Shown: positions 45,180 to 53,814 of the stretch, one piece after another
Numbering within the stretch: the first letter of the stretch is position 1
Layout: the number at the start of each line of letters is the position of its first letter
NCBI RefSeq assembly: GCF_012273215.1
Contig: NZ_CP050965.1
Coordinates: 1,410,541 to 1,474,540, forward strand
DNA length: 64,000 bases
Source of the DNA: Gemella haemolysans
GTDB taxonomy: Bacteria > Bacillota > Bacilli > Staphylococcales > Gemellaceae
Direction of reading: 5' to 3'
The notes under the pieces: generated by a model
The model's database searches: none
Seen by the model: only the letters and a program-made list of their open reading frames with translations
What the model was told of the DNA's origin: nothing
Program-made: the position numbers and the translations under genes

Positions 45180-46448
45180 TTAGTTGTTAGCTTTTAAGAA
45201 ATCAACAGTTTTTTGGATTACTAACTCCCCACGTAAGTCTTCAACACTAATACGTTGTTTGATTCCTTCTTCAGTCATGTTGTACATAGTAGCAAGTTCT
45301 TTAACTTCTGCATCGATATCAGCGTCTGTTACTTCAACTTTTTCTACTTCAGCGATTTCACCTAATACGAATGAAGTTTTGATTTTGTTTTCTGCGTCAG
45401 ATTTCATTTCAGCTTTAAGTTCAGCTTCCCCTTTTCCTGTGAATTGTTGGTATAAATCAAATGATAATCCTTGACGAGATAAGTTTCCAGTGAATTGTTC
45501 AAACATAGAGTTAACTTCTTGTTCTACTAATTTTTCTGGTACAGAAAGTTTTGCATTTTCTACAGCTGTAGAAATTACTTTATCAGAATAAGATTTTTCT
45601 GCTAAGTTTTCTTTTTCTAATTTGATTTCTTCTTTTAATTTTTCTTTGTATTCAGCTACTGTTGAAGCTGCTTCTTTAGAGAATTCTTTAACGAATTCGT
45701 CAGTTAATTCTGGTAAAACTTTTTCTTTTACATCGTGAACTGTAACTTCAAATTTAGCTTCTTTACCAGCTAGGTCAGCTACTTGGTAGTTTTCTGGGAA
45801 TGTTACGTTAACAACTGTGTCAACTGGTGCAACTTTTCCTTCTAATTGTTCTTCGAATCCAGGAATGAATGAACCTGATCCTAATTCTAATTCGTAACCT
45901 TTAGCTTCTCCACCTTCGAAAGCTTCATCTCCGATAAATCCTTTAAAGTCGATAACTACGATATCACCTTTTTTAGATTCTCCTTCTTTGATTTGCCATT
46001 CAGCTTGACGGCTTAATAAGCTATCTAATCTTTCTTCTACATCAGCATCAGTTACTTCTACTGAGTCTTTTTCTAATCCAAGGTTTTTGTATTCACCTAA
46101 TTCAACGTTTGGTTTAACAGTAACAACTGCTTCGAATTTAACACCTTCTTCTTTGCTGATTTCTTTAACATCGATATCAGGCATAGCTAATGGTGAAACT
46201 TCTAATTCGTCGATAGCTTTAGTGTAAGCTCTTGGTAATACATAATCAACTGCATCTTGGTATAATGCTTCTTCACCGTACATTTTGTTGAATACGGCTC
46301 TTGGTAATTTACCTTTTCTGAATCCAGGTGCGTTAACACGTTTAACTGCACGTTTGAATGCTTGGTCTAATCCTTTCGCAAATTCTTCTTTTGTTGCTGA
46401 AAAAGCGATAACTACTTTTCCATCTTCTTTATTTAAAATTTGTGACAT
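45180..46448 (-). CDS. tig: Trigger factor
   Basis: Ribosome-associated chaperone and prolyl isomerase. The 422 residues show the N-terminal ribosome-binding signature (FRKGKLPRAVFNKMYGEE), an FKBP domain (GDIVVIDFKGFIGDEAFEGG, GSFIPGFEEQLEG) and a helical C-terminal domain with FSKEAASTVAEYKEK. Length is typical. A consensus promoter lies 74-102 nt upstream. The usual partner clpX is not next to it. Confidence 0.98.
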   Translation of the reverse strand: MSQILNKEDGKVVIAFSATKEEFAKGLDQAFKRAVKRVNAPGFRKGKLPRAVFNKMYGEEALYQDAVDYVLPRAYTKAIDELEVSPLAMPDIDVKEISKEEGVKFEAVVTVKPNVELGEYKNLGLEKDSVEVTDADVEERLDSLLSRQAEWQIKEGESKKGDIVVIDFKGFIGDEAFEGGEAKGYELELGSGSFIPGFEEQLEGKVAPVDTVVNVTFPENYQVADLAGKEAKFEVTVHDVKEKVLPELTDEFVKEFSKEAASTVAEYKEKLKEEIKLEKENLAEKSYSDKVISTAVENAKLSVPEKLVEQEVNSMFEQFTGNLSRQGLSFDLYQQFTGKGEAELKAEMKSDAENKIKTSFVLGEIAEVEKVEVTDADIDAEVKELATMYNMTEEGIKQRISVEDLRGELVIQKTVDFLKANN

Positions 46449-46521
46449 TTATTTTTCCTCCAAAAATACTTTTAAGCATCATCAAAAATGTTAGTATAAA
46501 AATACTAAAAACTCTTGATTA

Positions 46522-46550
46522 ATTATATAGTAAATAGCGTAAAAAGTCAA
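46522..46550 (-). promoter_or_regulatory. Promoter of tig
   Basis: Minus-strand TTGACT (46550-46545), 17-nt spacer, TATAAT (46527-46522). Confidence 0.85.
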
Positions 46551-46668
46551 TAATTACACATCTAAATTATTGTTTTCAAAAGTAATTTCCATACTTTCAA
46601 AAAATTTTCTAACTATAGATAATTTAATACTAAATTACAAAAAAATTGTAATACTTCTTGCTTTTTTA

Positions 46669-47367
46669 TTATCTACCTACTATTTTTTTACTAAATTCTT
46701 TTATTAATTTATCATTCTCTCTAAAGTTTGGGTAATATTTTCCTAACAATGCATAAAATCTAGGTGTGTGATTCGTTTCTAGTAAATGAGTAAGCTCATG
46801 AACAACTATATGTTCTAAACACTCAATCGGATATTTTACAAGTTCATAGTTTATCCAGATTCTTTTCGCTTCAATATTGCAAGTTCCCCAGCGTGTTTTC
46901 ATCTTTTTAATTCTTAGTTGTTCAGCGCGGACACCCATGATTTTTTCGTATTTATTACTAAACTCTAAAGCTTTGTTATAAAGAACTTTTCTCAGATAAC
47001 TTGTAACTATTTGTTCTCTGTCTTGATCTTTATCCTTTATAACTAAAATGATTTTATCATCGGATAATCTTACTACATTCTTATTTCCTAATTTTACTTC
47101 TAAAACAAATTCTTTTCCGAAAATAATATGTTTTTCACCAGTTACATACTGTTTCATAGTATAGTCATTCATTAATATATTGTTTCTTCTTAATTTAATT
47201 TCATCGATATTGTCTCTAATTAATTTTTTAATAAGATAGTTAGGTGTTCTTGGCGGGGCACTTACTACTACATCAGCGTTTTTTTCGACTTTTAAATAAA
47301 TGTTTTTCATATTTTTTCTGTATTTAATCGTAACGACTAAATCATCCACATTTATTACTTTTTTCAT
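46669..47367 (-). CDS. YgjP-like metallopeptidase domain protein
   Basis: A 232-residue protein of the YgjP/DUF45 family with the zinc motif HELTH (in LEHIVVHELTHLLETNH) and a preceding KTRWGTCN segment, both family hallmarks. Related to SprT/WLM-type zinc metallopeptidases, probably cytosolic; substrates are unknown. The start is ATG at 47367 after GAGGAGGGG; the in-frame ATG at 47382 precedes that site. It begins 20 nt after the yggS stop and is probably cotranscribed with it. Confidence 0.88.
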   Translation of the reverse strand: MKKVINVDDLVVTIKYRKNMKNIYLKVEKNADVVVSAPPRTPNYLIKKLIRDNIDEIKLRRNNILMNDYTMKQYVTGEKHIIFGKEFVLEVKLGNKNVVRLSDDKIILVIKDKDQDREQIVTSYLRKVLYNKALEFSNKYEKIMGVRAEQLRIKKMKTRWGTCNIEAKRIWINYELVKYPIECLEHIVVHELTHLLETNHTPRFYALLGKYYPNFRENDKLIKEFSKKIVGR

Positions 47368-47386
47368 ACTACCCCTCCTCATATTA

Positions 47387-48064
47387 TTATTTTAATTCAC
47401 AACCTACTAAAGCAGTCCCAACTCGAATATGAGTCGCTCCTTCTTCAATCGCAGTTTTATAATCATTACTCATACCCATAGATAAAAATTCACACGGTGC
47501 ATATGGCAATTCAAGTTCTTTTACTTCATCACGAAGCTGTCTTAATTTTCTAAAACAATTACGCAACACATCTTCATCATCAACAAAAGGCGCCATTGTC
47601 ATTAAACCTACAACTTTAATTTTTGAATATTGTTCTAATGATTTTATAAAATCTACTGTTTCATCCGCTGTTAATCCATGTTTACTTTCTTCACCAGAAA
47701 CATTAACCTGCACGAAACAATTGATTTCTTTTTCCGCACGTTTTTCGATTTCCTTTGCTAAGCTATCTCTATCTAGAGCATGGAAATAGTCAACCTCGTT
47801 AATTACATCACGTACTTTTCTAGTTTGCAAACTTCCTATTAAATGCCAAGCCTTATCAGAATATTTACTTTTTCTCTCAACATAATTTTGAGGACGATTT
47901 TCAGCAAAATCTGTAATTTTCGCTTCTATCGCTTCTTCAACTCTAGCATCTGTAACATATTTAGTTACAGCTATTAGTTTCACTTCATCGGCATTTCTAC
48001 CGACTTTTTCACAAGTTTCAGCTATTTCTTTTGTTATAGTCTCAAAGTTTTCTCTAACGTTCAT
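47387..48064 (-). CDS. yggS: PLP homeostasis protein YggS/PLPBP
   Basis: A 225-residue fold-III PLP-binding protein that buffers pyridoxal phosphate. The PLP lysine lies in KLIAVTKYV; the signature HLIGSLQTRKVRDV, the QVNVSGEESKHGL phosphate loop and SMGMSNDYKTAIEEGATHIRVGTAL are all present. It lacks the second racemase domain and is not an enzyme for D-alanine. Frequent neighbours ylmF/sepF are absent. Confidence 0.95.
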   Translation of the reverse strand: MNVRENFETITKEIAETCEKVGRNADEVKLIAVTKYVTDARVEEAIEAKITDFAENRPQNYVERKSKYSDKAWHLIGSLQTRKVRDVINEVDYFHALDRDSLAKEIEKRAEKEINCFVQVNVSGEESKHGLTADETVDFIKSLEQYSKIKVVGLMTMAPFVDDEDVLRNCFRKLRQLRDEVKELELPYAPCEFLSMGMSNDYKTAIEEGATHIRVGTALVGCELK

Positions 48065-48144
48065 TTTCTCTCCTACTTACTCTATATTTAATTGCTATAT
48101 TATAATTATAACATGATGATAATTATTTTGTTATTAATTCAATA

Positions 48145-48254
48145 AAAAAAGACACCTATTAAATAGATGTCACAACAAGTAGTCGGACGGAGTCGCACCG
48201 CCATTTCTCTTTTCAGAGCGTATTCCTTATTCAAACCACAGCCCTACTTGTTAC
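48145..48254 (-). ncRNA. Orphan structured small RNA
   Basis: Minus-strand RNA of ~110 nt with its own promoter and terminator between two protein genes. Structure visible in the sequence: a closing 9-bp stem AACAAGTAG / CTACTTGTT (48174-48182 with 48244-48252), a CTCT-GAAA-AGAG hairpin (48207-48218) and a T-arm-like hairpin GGCGG-TGCGACT-CCGTC (48202-48186). A Rho-independent terminator GACACCTATT/AATAGATGTC plus seven Ts follows (48171-48144). I cannot match it to 4.5S, 6S, tmRNA, RNase P or a riboswitch I know. The tRNA-like resemblance is partial: no D-arm, and 3 nt separate the T-like arm from the acceptor-like stem. Confidence 0.65.
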
Positions 48255-48258
48255 CCTA

Positions 48259-48287
48259 ATTATATCAACTTTCTTTTCTCTATTCAA
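48259..48287 (-). promoter_or_regulatory. Promoter of the orphan small RNA
   Basis: Minus-strand TTGAAT (48287-48282), 17-nt spacer, TATAAT (48264-48259). Start expected near 48254-48252, right at the closing stem. Confidence 0.75.
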
Positions 48288-48328
48288 ATTATTTCTATAG
48301 TATTCTACTATACTTTTTTTATTAAAAA

Positions 48329-48363
48329 ATTGAAAGTAACAAGAAAACCTTATTACTTTCAAT
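48329..48363 (-). terminator. Terminator after the penicillin-acylase-family gene
   Basis: Stem ATTGAAAGTAA / TTACTTTCAAT with a 13-nt loop, A/T-rich flanks; it ends the 48372 gene and isolates the downstream small RNA. Confidence 0.8.
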
Positions 48364-48371
48364 TTATTTTA

Positions 48372-50726
48372 TTATTTTTTAGGTACTAGTTCCAATACTT
48401 TATCCTTAGGAACATTTCCTATAGATTCACTCGTATATTCTCCTTTTACCCATTTTTCTATTTGGTCATCATAATTATCACTCAAGAAATGACCACTTTG
48501 ACCAGGTCCTACAATATGATGTCCAGTTTTAGCCTCAAAGTCATAAACAAATCTCCAAGAAGCACCGTGATTTACAAGTCCTTCTTCGTTTTGTTTCGCT
48601 GCTTGAACTGTAACTTTAGAACCTGAAATTGGATATTCTTTCGGATTTAAAAAGAATGCTAACAGTGCTGAAGATTTAGAAAGTGGATGTCTGAATCCTA
48701 ATTTATGCGCCTCTCCCCATTTCCATTTAGATACGTTTGTTCCATATTTCCCTTCTAGTTCATTTATAGTTTCATTTAAACTATTAGTTAATACTTCTTG
48801 AAGACCATTTTTCTCCTCAATAAGATTTACTTTTTTACCATTTATGCTATCTCTAAGTATCTTATCTACATAACTTTCTTTATGTGGCATAAATTTATAT
48901 ACATCTGCTGCCATCTTATCTTTTAGTATATAAGATTGGATTTTTTTCGTCCACAGATCGAAAATTAAAGGAGCTGCTTCATCTTTCTCATCTACATTAT
49001 TCCATGATTTTAGTTTATCAACTATTTCTTTTTTAGAAATTTTATCAACATTTATATTTTTTAAAAAGTTTGATAAAAACTCTTGAGAATATAGATTTTT
49101 TGTATCCATTTGAAGTTTCTTCATATCATCAACTGTTAAATTATTTTTCTTTGATAATACCTCATCGATTCGTGCTTTTCTAAATGGTTGTGCCCAAACA
49201 TTTGATGTGTGATAATCAGTTTTCACAGTTTCAGTGTTTGCTGTCGCTATAAAGCCTTCTTCTGGATTAACAAGCTTCGGCAATTTATCATAAGAGATAT
49301 ATCCACTCCAACCATAATCACTACTATATCCTGGAACAGGAAGATTACCATCACCTTTTTTCCTAATCGGTACATTCCCATTTGATTTATAAGCTATATT
49401 TCCATCATTATCCGCAAAAACAAAGTTTTGAGCAGGTGCTTTGAATTTTTCCAATGATTTCTCAAATTCTTGCCAATTTTTCGCTTTATCCATATTTAAG
49501 ATAGCTTCTAGTTCTTGTGTAGATTCAAGTGCTGTCCACTGCATTGAAAAACTCGTATCTTTATTTCCTAATGGTTTCAACAGTTGATCAATTATTGGAC
49601 CATGCTTCGTATTGACAACCTCAAAATCAACAGCATCTTTTCCTTTTACTTTTATTGAATACTTATCAACTTTAGCATCATAGTATTCATTATCATACTT
49701 AAATTTATACGGATTATTCTCTTGTCGTTTTTCAATATAAAGGTCTTGAACATCAGGTCCAAAATTCGTAACTCCCCATGCGATATGTTCATTATGACCA
49801 AGAATAATACCCGGTACCCCTGGGAAAATAACCCCTGAAACTTTGTTATTCGGTGTTGAAAGCGACATCTGATACCAAACTGATGGAGTGCCTAATCCTA
49901 AGTGAGGATCATCTGCTAATAATGGCTTACCAGATTTAGTTTTCTTACCAGAAACAACCCAATCATTGCTACCATTTTCCATCGGTGGTCGCTCAGCCCT
50001 AGCTGTATTCTTATCTATACTCACATCTATACCTTGATTTGCTTTTATAATTTCTTCAGTATCTTTATTTTTTGAAAAACTTTCAGGAAGTATCTGTTTT
50101 AGATTTTCTTCACCTAAATTGTTTAATATCCAATTATTAAATCCTAGATGATCCCAGTGTCCACCTAAATCATAAGCCATATACTTCCCAACTGTTAATG
50201 AATCAATAGGACTCCAATTTTCCGGAGAATATCCTAATAAAGAAAACTCATAAGGTAATTTATTATCTCTCTTAGCTTCTTCAATAAATGCATTTACTCC
50301 TTGAGCATAATTTTCTAATATTTTTTTAGCTTCTTCTGAGTAATCCTTATAAGATTCTTCTGCTGCTTTTCTTAAAGAAAAAACTAGAAATTTCTTATCA
50401 TTTTCTAATGCTGCTTCACCAACTACTTCAGAAAGTCTACCACTCGCTTGTCTTCTCGCTAAATCCATCTGAAATAATCTATCTTGAGCATGAATATAAC
50501 CCTGAGCTTTGTATAAATCATTATCATTTTCAGCTTCAACTGTAGGAATTCCATTTTTATCTCGAGATATTTTCACACTCTTGTCTAATATCTTTAATTC
50601 TGTCTTCCCTTCTACTGTCGGTAAAGATTTATGAACAAAGTAATAACCATAACCTCCTACCAACAATAGCAAGGTTACTAACACTATTGCTAATCTTTTT
50701 AAAATCTTAATAACTTTATTTTTCAT
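48372..50726 (-). CDS. Penicillin acylase family protein (Ntn hydrolase)
   Basis: A 784-residue Ntn-hydrolase precursor. Residues ~8-30 form an N-terminal membrane anchor, then the A-chain part (RDKNGIPTVEAENDNDLYKAQGY, AQDRLFQMDLARRQASGRLSEVVG). The nucleophile Ser follows an Asn-Gly in ENGSNDWVVSGKKT, the site of self-cleavage into two chains. Substrates in this family include penicillins and acyl-homoserine lactones; which one applies here is unknown. The ATG at 50726 follows AGGAGGA by about 6 nt; an upstream in-frame ATG (50786) lies before that site and its codons overlap the promoter. Confidence 0.88.
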   Translation of the reverse strand: MKNKVIKILKRLAIVLVTLLLLVGGYGYYFVHKSLPTVEGKTELKILDKSVKISRDKNGIPTVEAENDNDLYKAQGYIHAQDRLFQMDLARRQASGRLSEVVGEAALENDKKFLVFSLRKAAEESYKDYSEEAKKILENYAQGVNAFIEEAKRDNKLPYEFSLLGYSPENWSPIDSLTVGKYMAYDLGGHWDHLGFNNWILNNLGEENLKQILPESFSKNKDTEEIIKANQGIDVSIDKNTARAERPPMENGSNDWVVSGKKTKSGKPLLADDPHLGLGTPSVWYQMSLSTPNNKVSGVIFPGVPGIILGHNEHIAWGVTNFGPDVQDLYIEKRQENNPYKFKYDNEYYDAKVDKYSIKVKGKDAVDFEVVNTKHGPIIDQLLKPLGNKDTSFSMQWTALESTQELEAILNMDKAKNWQEFEKSLEKFKAPAQNFVFADNDGNIAYKSNGNVPIRKKGDGNLPVPGYSSDYGWSGYISYDKLPKLVNPEEGFIATANTETVKTDYHTSNVWAQPFRKARIDEVLSKKNNLTVDDMKKLQMDTKNLYSQEFLSNFLKNINVDKISKKEIVDKLKSWNNVDEKDEAAPLIFDLWTKKIQSYILKDKMAADVYKFMPHKESYVDKILRDSINGKKVNLIEEKNGLQEVLTNSLNETINELEGKYGTNVSKWKWGEAHKLGFRHPLSKSSALLAFFLNPKEYPISGSKVTVQAAKQNEEGLVNHGASWRFVYDFEAKTGHHIVGPGQSGHFLSDNYDDQIEKWVKGEYTSESIGNVPKDKVLELVPKK

Positions 50727-50757
50727 AAGTCCTCCTAAAAAATAAATTATACTAAGA

Positions 50758-50786
50758 ATTATATTAGCTTTATCAACTTTTTGCAA
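50758..50786 (-). promoter_or_regulatory. Promoter of the penicillin-acylase-family gene
   Basis: Minus-strand TTGCAA (50786-50781), 17-nt spacer, TATAAT (50763-50758), 32 nt before the start. The rest of the 327-nt gap up to 51053 is AT-rich with no gene seen. Confidence 0.65.
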
Positions 50787-51023
50787 ACTGATATTTCCTA
50801 AAAAAACTCTAAATAAGTATAGTATTTTTTTTACTTTTATTTAATAATTATTATTTGATAGATACTGTCTATCTCTAAAGAATACTAGCAATATAGACCT
50901 AATGTATTTAACTTTACTATTTACCTAATAATGAATTTTCTTGTCAGATTTCTTGATATTTTTTAATATTTTACTATCTCATTACTTCAATATACTTATA
51001 TTTTTATAAAAATTTCATAAAAA

Positions 51024-51055
51024 AATTTCCGAAGAAACTGAATTCCTCGGAAATT
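51024..51055 (-). terminator. Terminator of the fur-membrane protein unit
   Basis: Stem AATTTCCGAAGAA / TTCCTCGGAAATT around ACTGAA, with a run of Ts on the minus-strand side. The stop codon of the 51054 gene lies in the stem. Confidence 0.85.
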
Positions 51056-51512
51056 ACGCTTCACGCTTATATTTTTCTGAATTTCTTATTAATATTATTC
51101 TTAATCCCAAGAAGAAATATATTATACAACTAATAAATAATATACCTAAACTAAAGATCAATAATAAAATACTATACACTAAAAATAGGAATGCTACAAT
51201 ATTGTGATTGATTCCTTTTTTTAGAATCACAAATAATAATAGTAAAAACAAAACTATTAAAAGTGCGAAATATACCCAAGCCAGTTGTCCCATCACCTGG
51301 AAGATAAAGTGAATATCCTTCGTAGAAACATTGGCACTATCTTGAGTAAGACGCGTTTGTTCACGAATTTGATCAACTATCTTATTTCTTAAATACTCGT
51401 TTCCTACATATCCTCGAAATAGATTAATCATCCCACCAACAAATGCAATATATACAATATAAACTATACTAGAGATAAGTAATAATATCTTCTCTAATTT
51501 ATCAAAATACAT
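51054..51512 (-). CDS. Small membrane protein, function unknown
   Basis: A 152-residue protein with hydrophobic segments at about residues 8-28, 78-98 and 105-142, so three to four membrane helices. Between the first and second is a hydrophilic region (LRNKIVDQIREQTRLTQDSANVS). I do not recognise a family. It overlaps the fur stop by 1 nt and is translationally coupled to it, which suggests a link to metal homeostasis without showing one. Confidence 0.8.
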   Translation of the reverse strand: MYFDKLEKILLLISSIVYIVYIAFVGGMINLFRGYVGNEYLRNKIVDQIREQTRLTQDSANVSTKDIHFIFQVMGQLAWVYFALLIVLFLLLLFVILKKGINHNIVAFLFLVYSILLLIFSLGILFISCIIYFFLGLRIILIRNSEKYKREA

Positions 51513-51958
51513 TAATTCTCACCTTTATTTTTGCAGTTAGCACAAGTTCCATAAAATGATAACGAGTTATCTTGAACCTCAAAAGAATATTCTTTTTTCA
51601 TATATTCAATAAGTTTATTAAATATTGGGTTAGATACTTTTTCAATACTATTGCAGTTAGTACATATTAAATGATGATGAAGTTCGTCATCTACAGATTG
51701 TCTCAAATGATATTTTGAAACACCATTACTGAAAGATATTTTCTCTAAGATTTTTAATTCATAAAAAATATCTAGAGTTCTATAAACGGTAGCTATACCA
51801 ATGTCTGGTGTCTTTTCTTTCAGAATAAAATACAGTTCCTCTGCACTAAGATGTTTATCTTCATTTTCTACTAAAATCTCTACGATTTTCTCCCTTTGTG
51901 GAGTTAATTTATATGGAGATTTTTGAATAATTTTAATTATTTCATCATAAATACTCAT
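51512..51958 (-). CDS. fur: Fur family transcriptional regulator
   Basis: A 148-residue metal-dependent repressor with an N-terminal winged helix (LTPQREKIVEILVENEDKHLSAEELYFILK, in parts) and the dimer/metal domain with HHHLICTNC and CANC, giving the paired CxxC structural zinc site. Fur, PerR and Zur share this plan; HHHLICTNC and the linked efe Fur box make Fur the likely type. It starts 3 nt after nudF and is probably in an rnz-nudF-fur transcript. Confidence 0.9.
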   Translation of the reverse strand: MSIYDEIIKIIQKSPYKLTPQREKIVEILVENEDKHLSAEELYFILKEKTPDIGIATVYRTLDIFYELKILEKISFSNGVSKYHLRQSVDDELHHHLICTNCNSIEKVSNPIFNKLIEYMKKEYSFEVQDNSLSFYGTCANCKNKGEN

Positions 51959-51961
51959 ATA

Positions 51962-52561
51962 CTATTTCGCGCCTTTCCTATTTTTTAAGTAAGCTAATGC
52001 AAGCATAGTCTTACTATCAGTAATAACATTATCATCTAAAAGCTTGAATGCTTCTTCGATTTTATATTTTCTTAAATTAATAAATTCATCATCATCTGGA
52101 TCAATTTCTCCAGCATATTCTAAATTGTCAACATAGTAGATCGTGATTAATTCAGAGCTATATCCTAATGCTACGTGAATATCGCATAGTTTTTCCAGTC
52201 TTTCTTCCTCTACTACATATCCAGTTTCTTCACGTAATTCTCTAATTGCAGATAATTTCTTATTATCTTCACCTGGTTCTAGTTTTCCTGCAGGAATTTC
52301 TAAAGTCACTGCTTCTATAGCTTTTCTATATTGTTCAACAAGAACTACTTCATCATTTTTTGTTAAAGCTAATATTGCTACAGCACCCCTATGATTTATC
52401 AGCTCACGTTTTGAAGTTTCTCCATTAGGCAAAGTTACCGTATGTACTTCTACATCTAAAACTTTCCCCTTAAATATTTTTTCAACTTCAATAGTTTTTT
52501 CTTCTAAATTCATTTCCACAATCTCCTCTACATTTTTATAAACTATATTCTTCCAGATCAT
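51962..52561 (-). CDS. nudF: ADP-ribose pyrophosphatase NudF-like
   Basis: A 199-residue Nudix hydrolase of the ADP-ribose pyrophosphatase type, hydrolysing ADP-ribose to AMP and ribose 5-phosphate. The Nudix region is GKLEPGEDNKKLSAIRELREETGY. Aligned to the consensus GX5EX7REUXEEXGU there are eight residues between Glu and REL instead of seven, a one-residue insertion; catalytic E residues of REUXEE are kept. The C-terminal half has the NudF-specific VALGYSSELITIYYV. It overlaps rnz by 26 nt. Confidence 0.9.
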   Translation of the reverse strand: MIWKNIVYKNVEEIVEMNLEEKTIEVEKIFKGKVLDVEVHTVTLPNGETSKRELINHRGAVAILALTKNDEVVLVEQYRKAIEAVTLEIPAGKLEPGEDNKKLSAIRELREETGYVVEEERLEKLCDIHVALGYSSELITIYYVDNLEYAGEIDPDDDEFINLRKYKIEEAFKLLDDNVITDSKTMLALAYLKNRKGAK

Positions 52562-53456
52562 GTGCTATCTTCACATTACATTTATCATGCAATGATTCTA
52601 TAGCCTCTTTTTCAATATTTCTATCATATCTAGCACTAATATGTGTCAGGAATAAACTCTCAACCTTACTTTGTGCTATTATTTTCTCAATATCTAAAAT
52701 ACTTAAATGATAGTTTTTTCTCGCATGGTGTGCATCTTCTTTAAGTAAATAAGTGCACTCTGAAATAATAATATTACTGTTTTTAACAAACTCCCCTAAA
52801 CCATCAAAGTATCTAGTATCTGGTATAATCGAAATCTCTTTTTCAGGCTTATCTTCAGATAAAAATTCACTTGAATTATACATTATTCCATTAAATTCAA
52901 AAGTATCTGCTTCTTTAATTTCTCTATAAAATGGTCCTGGCATAATCCCTAATTCTTTCAGTTTGTTTGCATCCAAGCTCCCTTTTTGTTTTTTGAATAA
53001 AATTTTATATCCAAAACATTCAATATTATGAGCTAAAGGATAACTAAAAACAGCTACAGATTTATTATCTATTATACACTGTTCACTAGAAATTTCAATA
53101 TATTCTACGCTATAAGAAAGTGAACAATGTGTGAACAACAAATTGTTTTCTATAAAATCTTTAATACCCACTGGTCCATATATAGTAACATCCGAAGCAT
53201 TTGTGTCTAAAAGGAAACTTCTAGATGATAAAAACCCTATTAATCCAAGGACATGATCTGCATGAAGATGGCTTATAAAAATTTTAGTTATTTTTGTTGG
53301 CTTAATATTTGTTCTTAAAATTTGATGCTGTGTCGCTTCTCCACAATCAAACATCCAACACTCTTTCAATTCTTGCATAAAATTAAAAACAAAGCTCTGT
53401 GTATTTCTAAATTTTCCAGGAAGCCCTGCTCCTGTACCTAAAAATTGTACTTCCAT
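52536..53456 (-). CDS. rnz: Ribonuclease Z
   Basis: Endonuclease that matures tRNA 3' ends, needed when CCA is not encoded (the tRNA-Leu here lacks CCA). The 306 residues have the metallo-beta-lactamase core: LGTGAGLPGKFRN at the N-terminus, the zinc motif HLHADH (63-68), and C-terminal IISECTYLLKEDAHHARKN with LTHISARYD. The start is ATG at 53456, preceded by GAGGA; an upstream TTG is less likely. It is typical RNase Z size. Confidence 0.95.
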   Translation of the reverse strand: MEVQFLGTGAGLPGKFRNTQSFVFNFMQELKECWMFDCGEATQHQILRTNIKPTKITKIFISHLHADHVLGLIGFLSSRSFLLDTNASDVTIYGPVGIKDFIENNLLFTHCSLSYSVEYIEISSEQCIIDNKSVAVFSYPLAHNIECFGYKILFKKQKGSLDANKLKELGIMPGPFYREIKEADTFEFNGIMYNSSEFLSEDKPEKEISIIPDTRYFDGLGEFVKNSNIIISECTYLLKEDAHHARKNYHLSILDIEKIIAQSKVESLFLTHISARYDRNIEKEAIESLHDKCNVKIAHDLEEYSL

Positions 53457-53528
53457 CGTATTCCTCAATTCAATTTTCTAAAATAATAGTGGCCTAAAAA
53501 GAAACCAATTTAAGCCACCTTATGTAAT

Positions 53529-53810
53529 TTATAGTTTAACTACAAAAATCTGCGCATCTTGTAGACATGTAATCACATGCTCTACTCCTGCTGGGATTTC
53601 TAATAGTTCAAATTCATTTACAGTTTCTACTTCTTCTTCAAAAGCTACTGTAATTTTCCCACTAATGTTTAGTAATAAAATATTTTTATCATTACTATAT
53701 GAGTCTGTTTGGTTCCCTGTTTTCAGATTCATGTGCACTACTTGATATCTATCGTTTTCTAAAACAATTCCACCTAACAATGCATTTTTATCTAATTTTA
53801 TTTTTTTCAT
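53529..53810 (-). CDS. Cupin-domain protein
   Basis: 93 residues of a single small cupin barrel: YQVVHMNLKTGNQTDSYSNDKN (motif 1 region) and FELLEIPAGVEHVITCL (motif 2). The His/Glu metal set of canonical cupins is only partly present, so metal binding is doubtful. It starts 5 nt after cvfB ends; the upstream in-frame ATG at 53852 overlaps cvfB and is rejected because AAAGGAAGA lies 6 nt before 53810. Function unknown. Confidence 0.82.
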   Translation of the reverse strand: MKKIKLDKNALLGGIVLENDRYQVVHMNLKTGNQTDSYSNDKNILLLNISGKITVAFEEEVETVNEFELLEIPAGVEHVITCLQDAQIFVVKL

Positions 53811-53814
53811 AGTC

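Noticed and set aside
48174-48252. A standard tRNA gene
   Set aside because: The acceptor-like stem and T-like arm are separated by 3 nt, there is no D-arm, and the anticodon-like hairpin has only a 4-bp stem and 4-nt loop.
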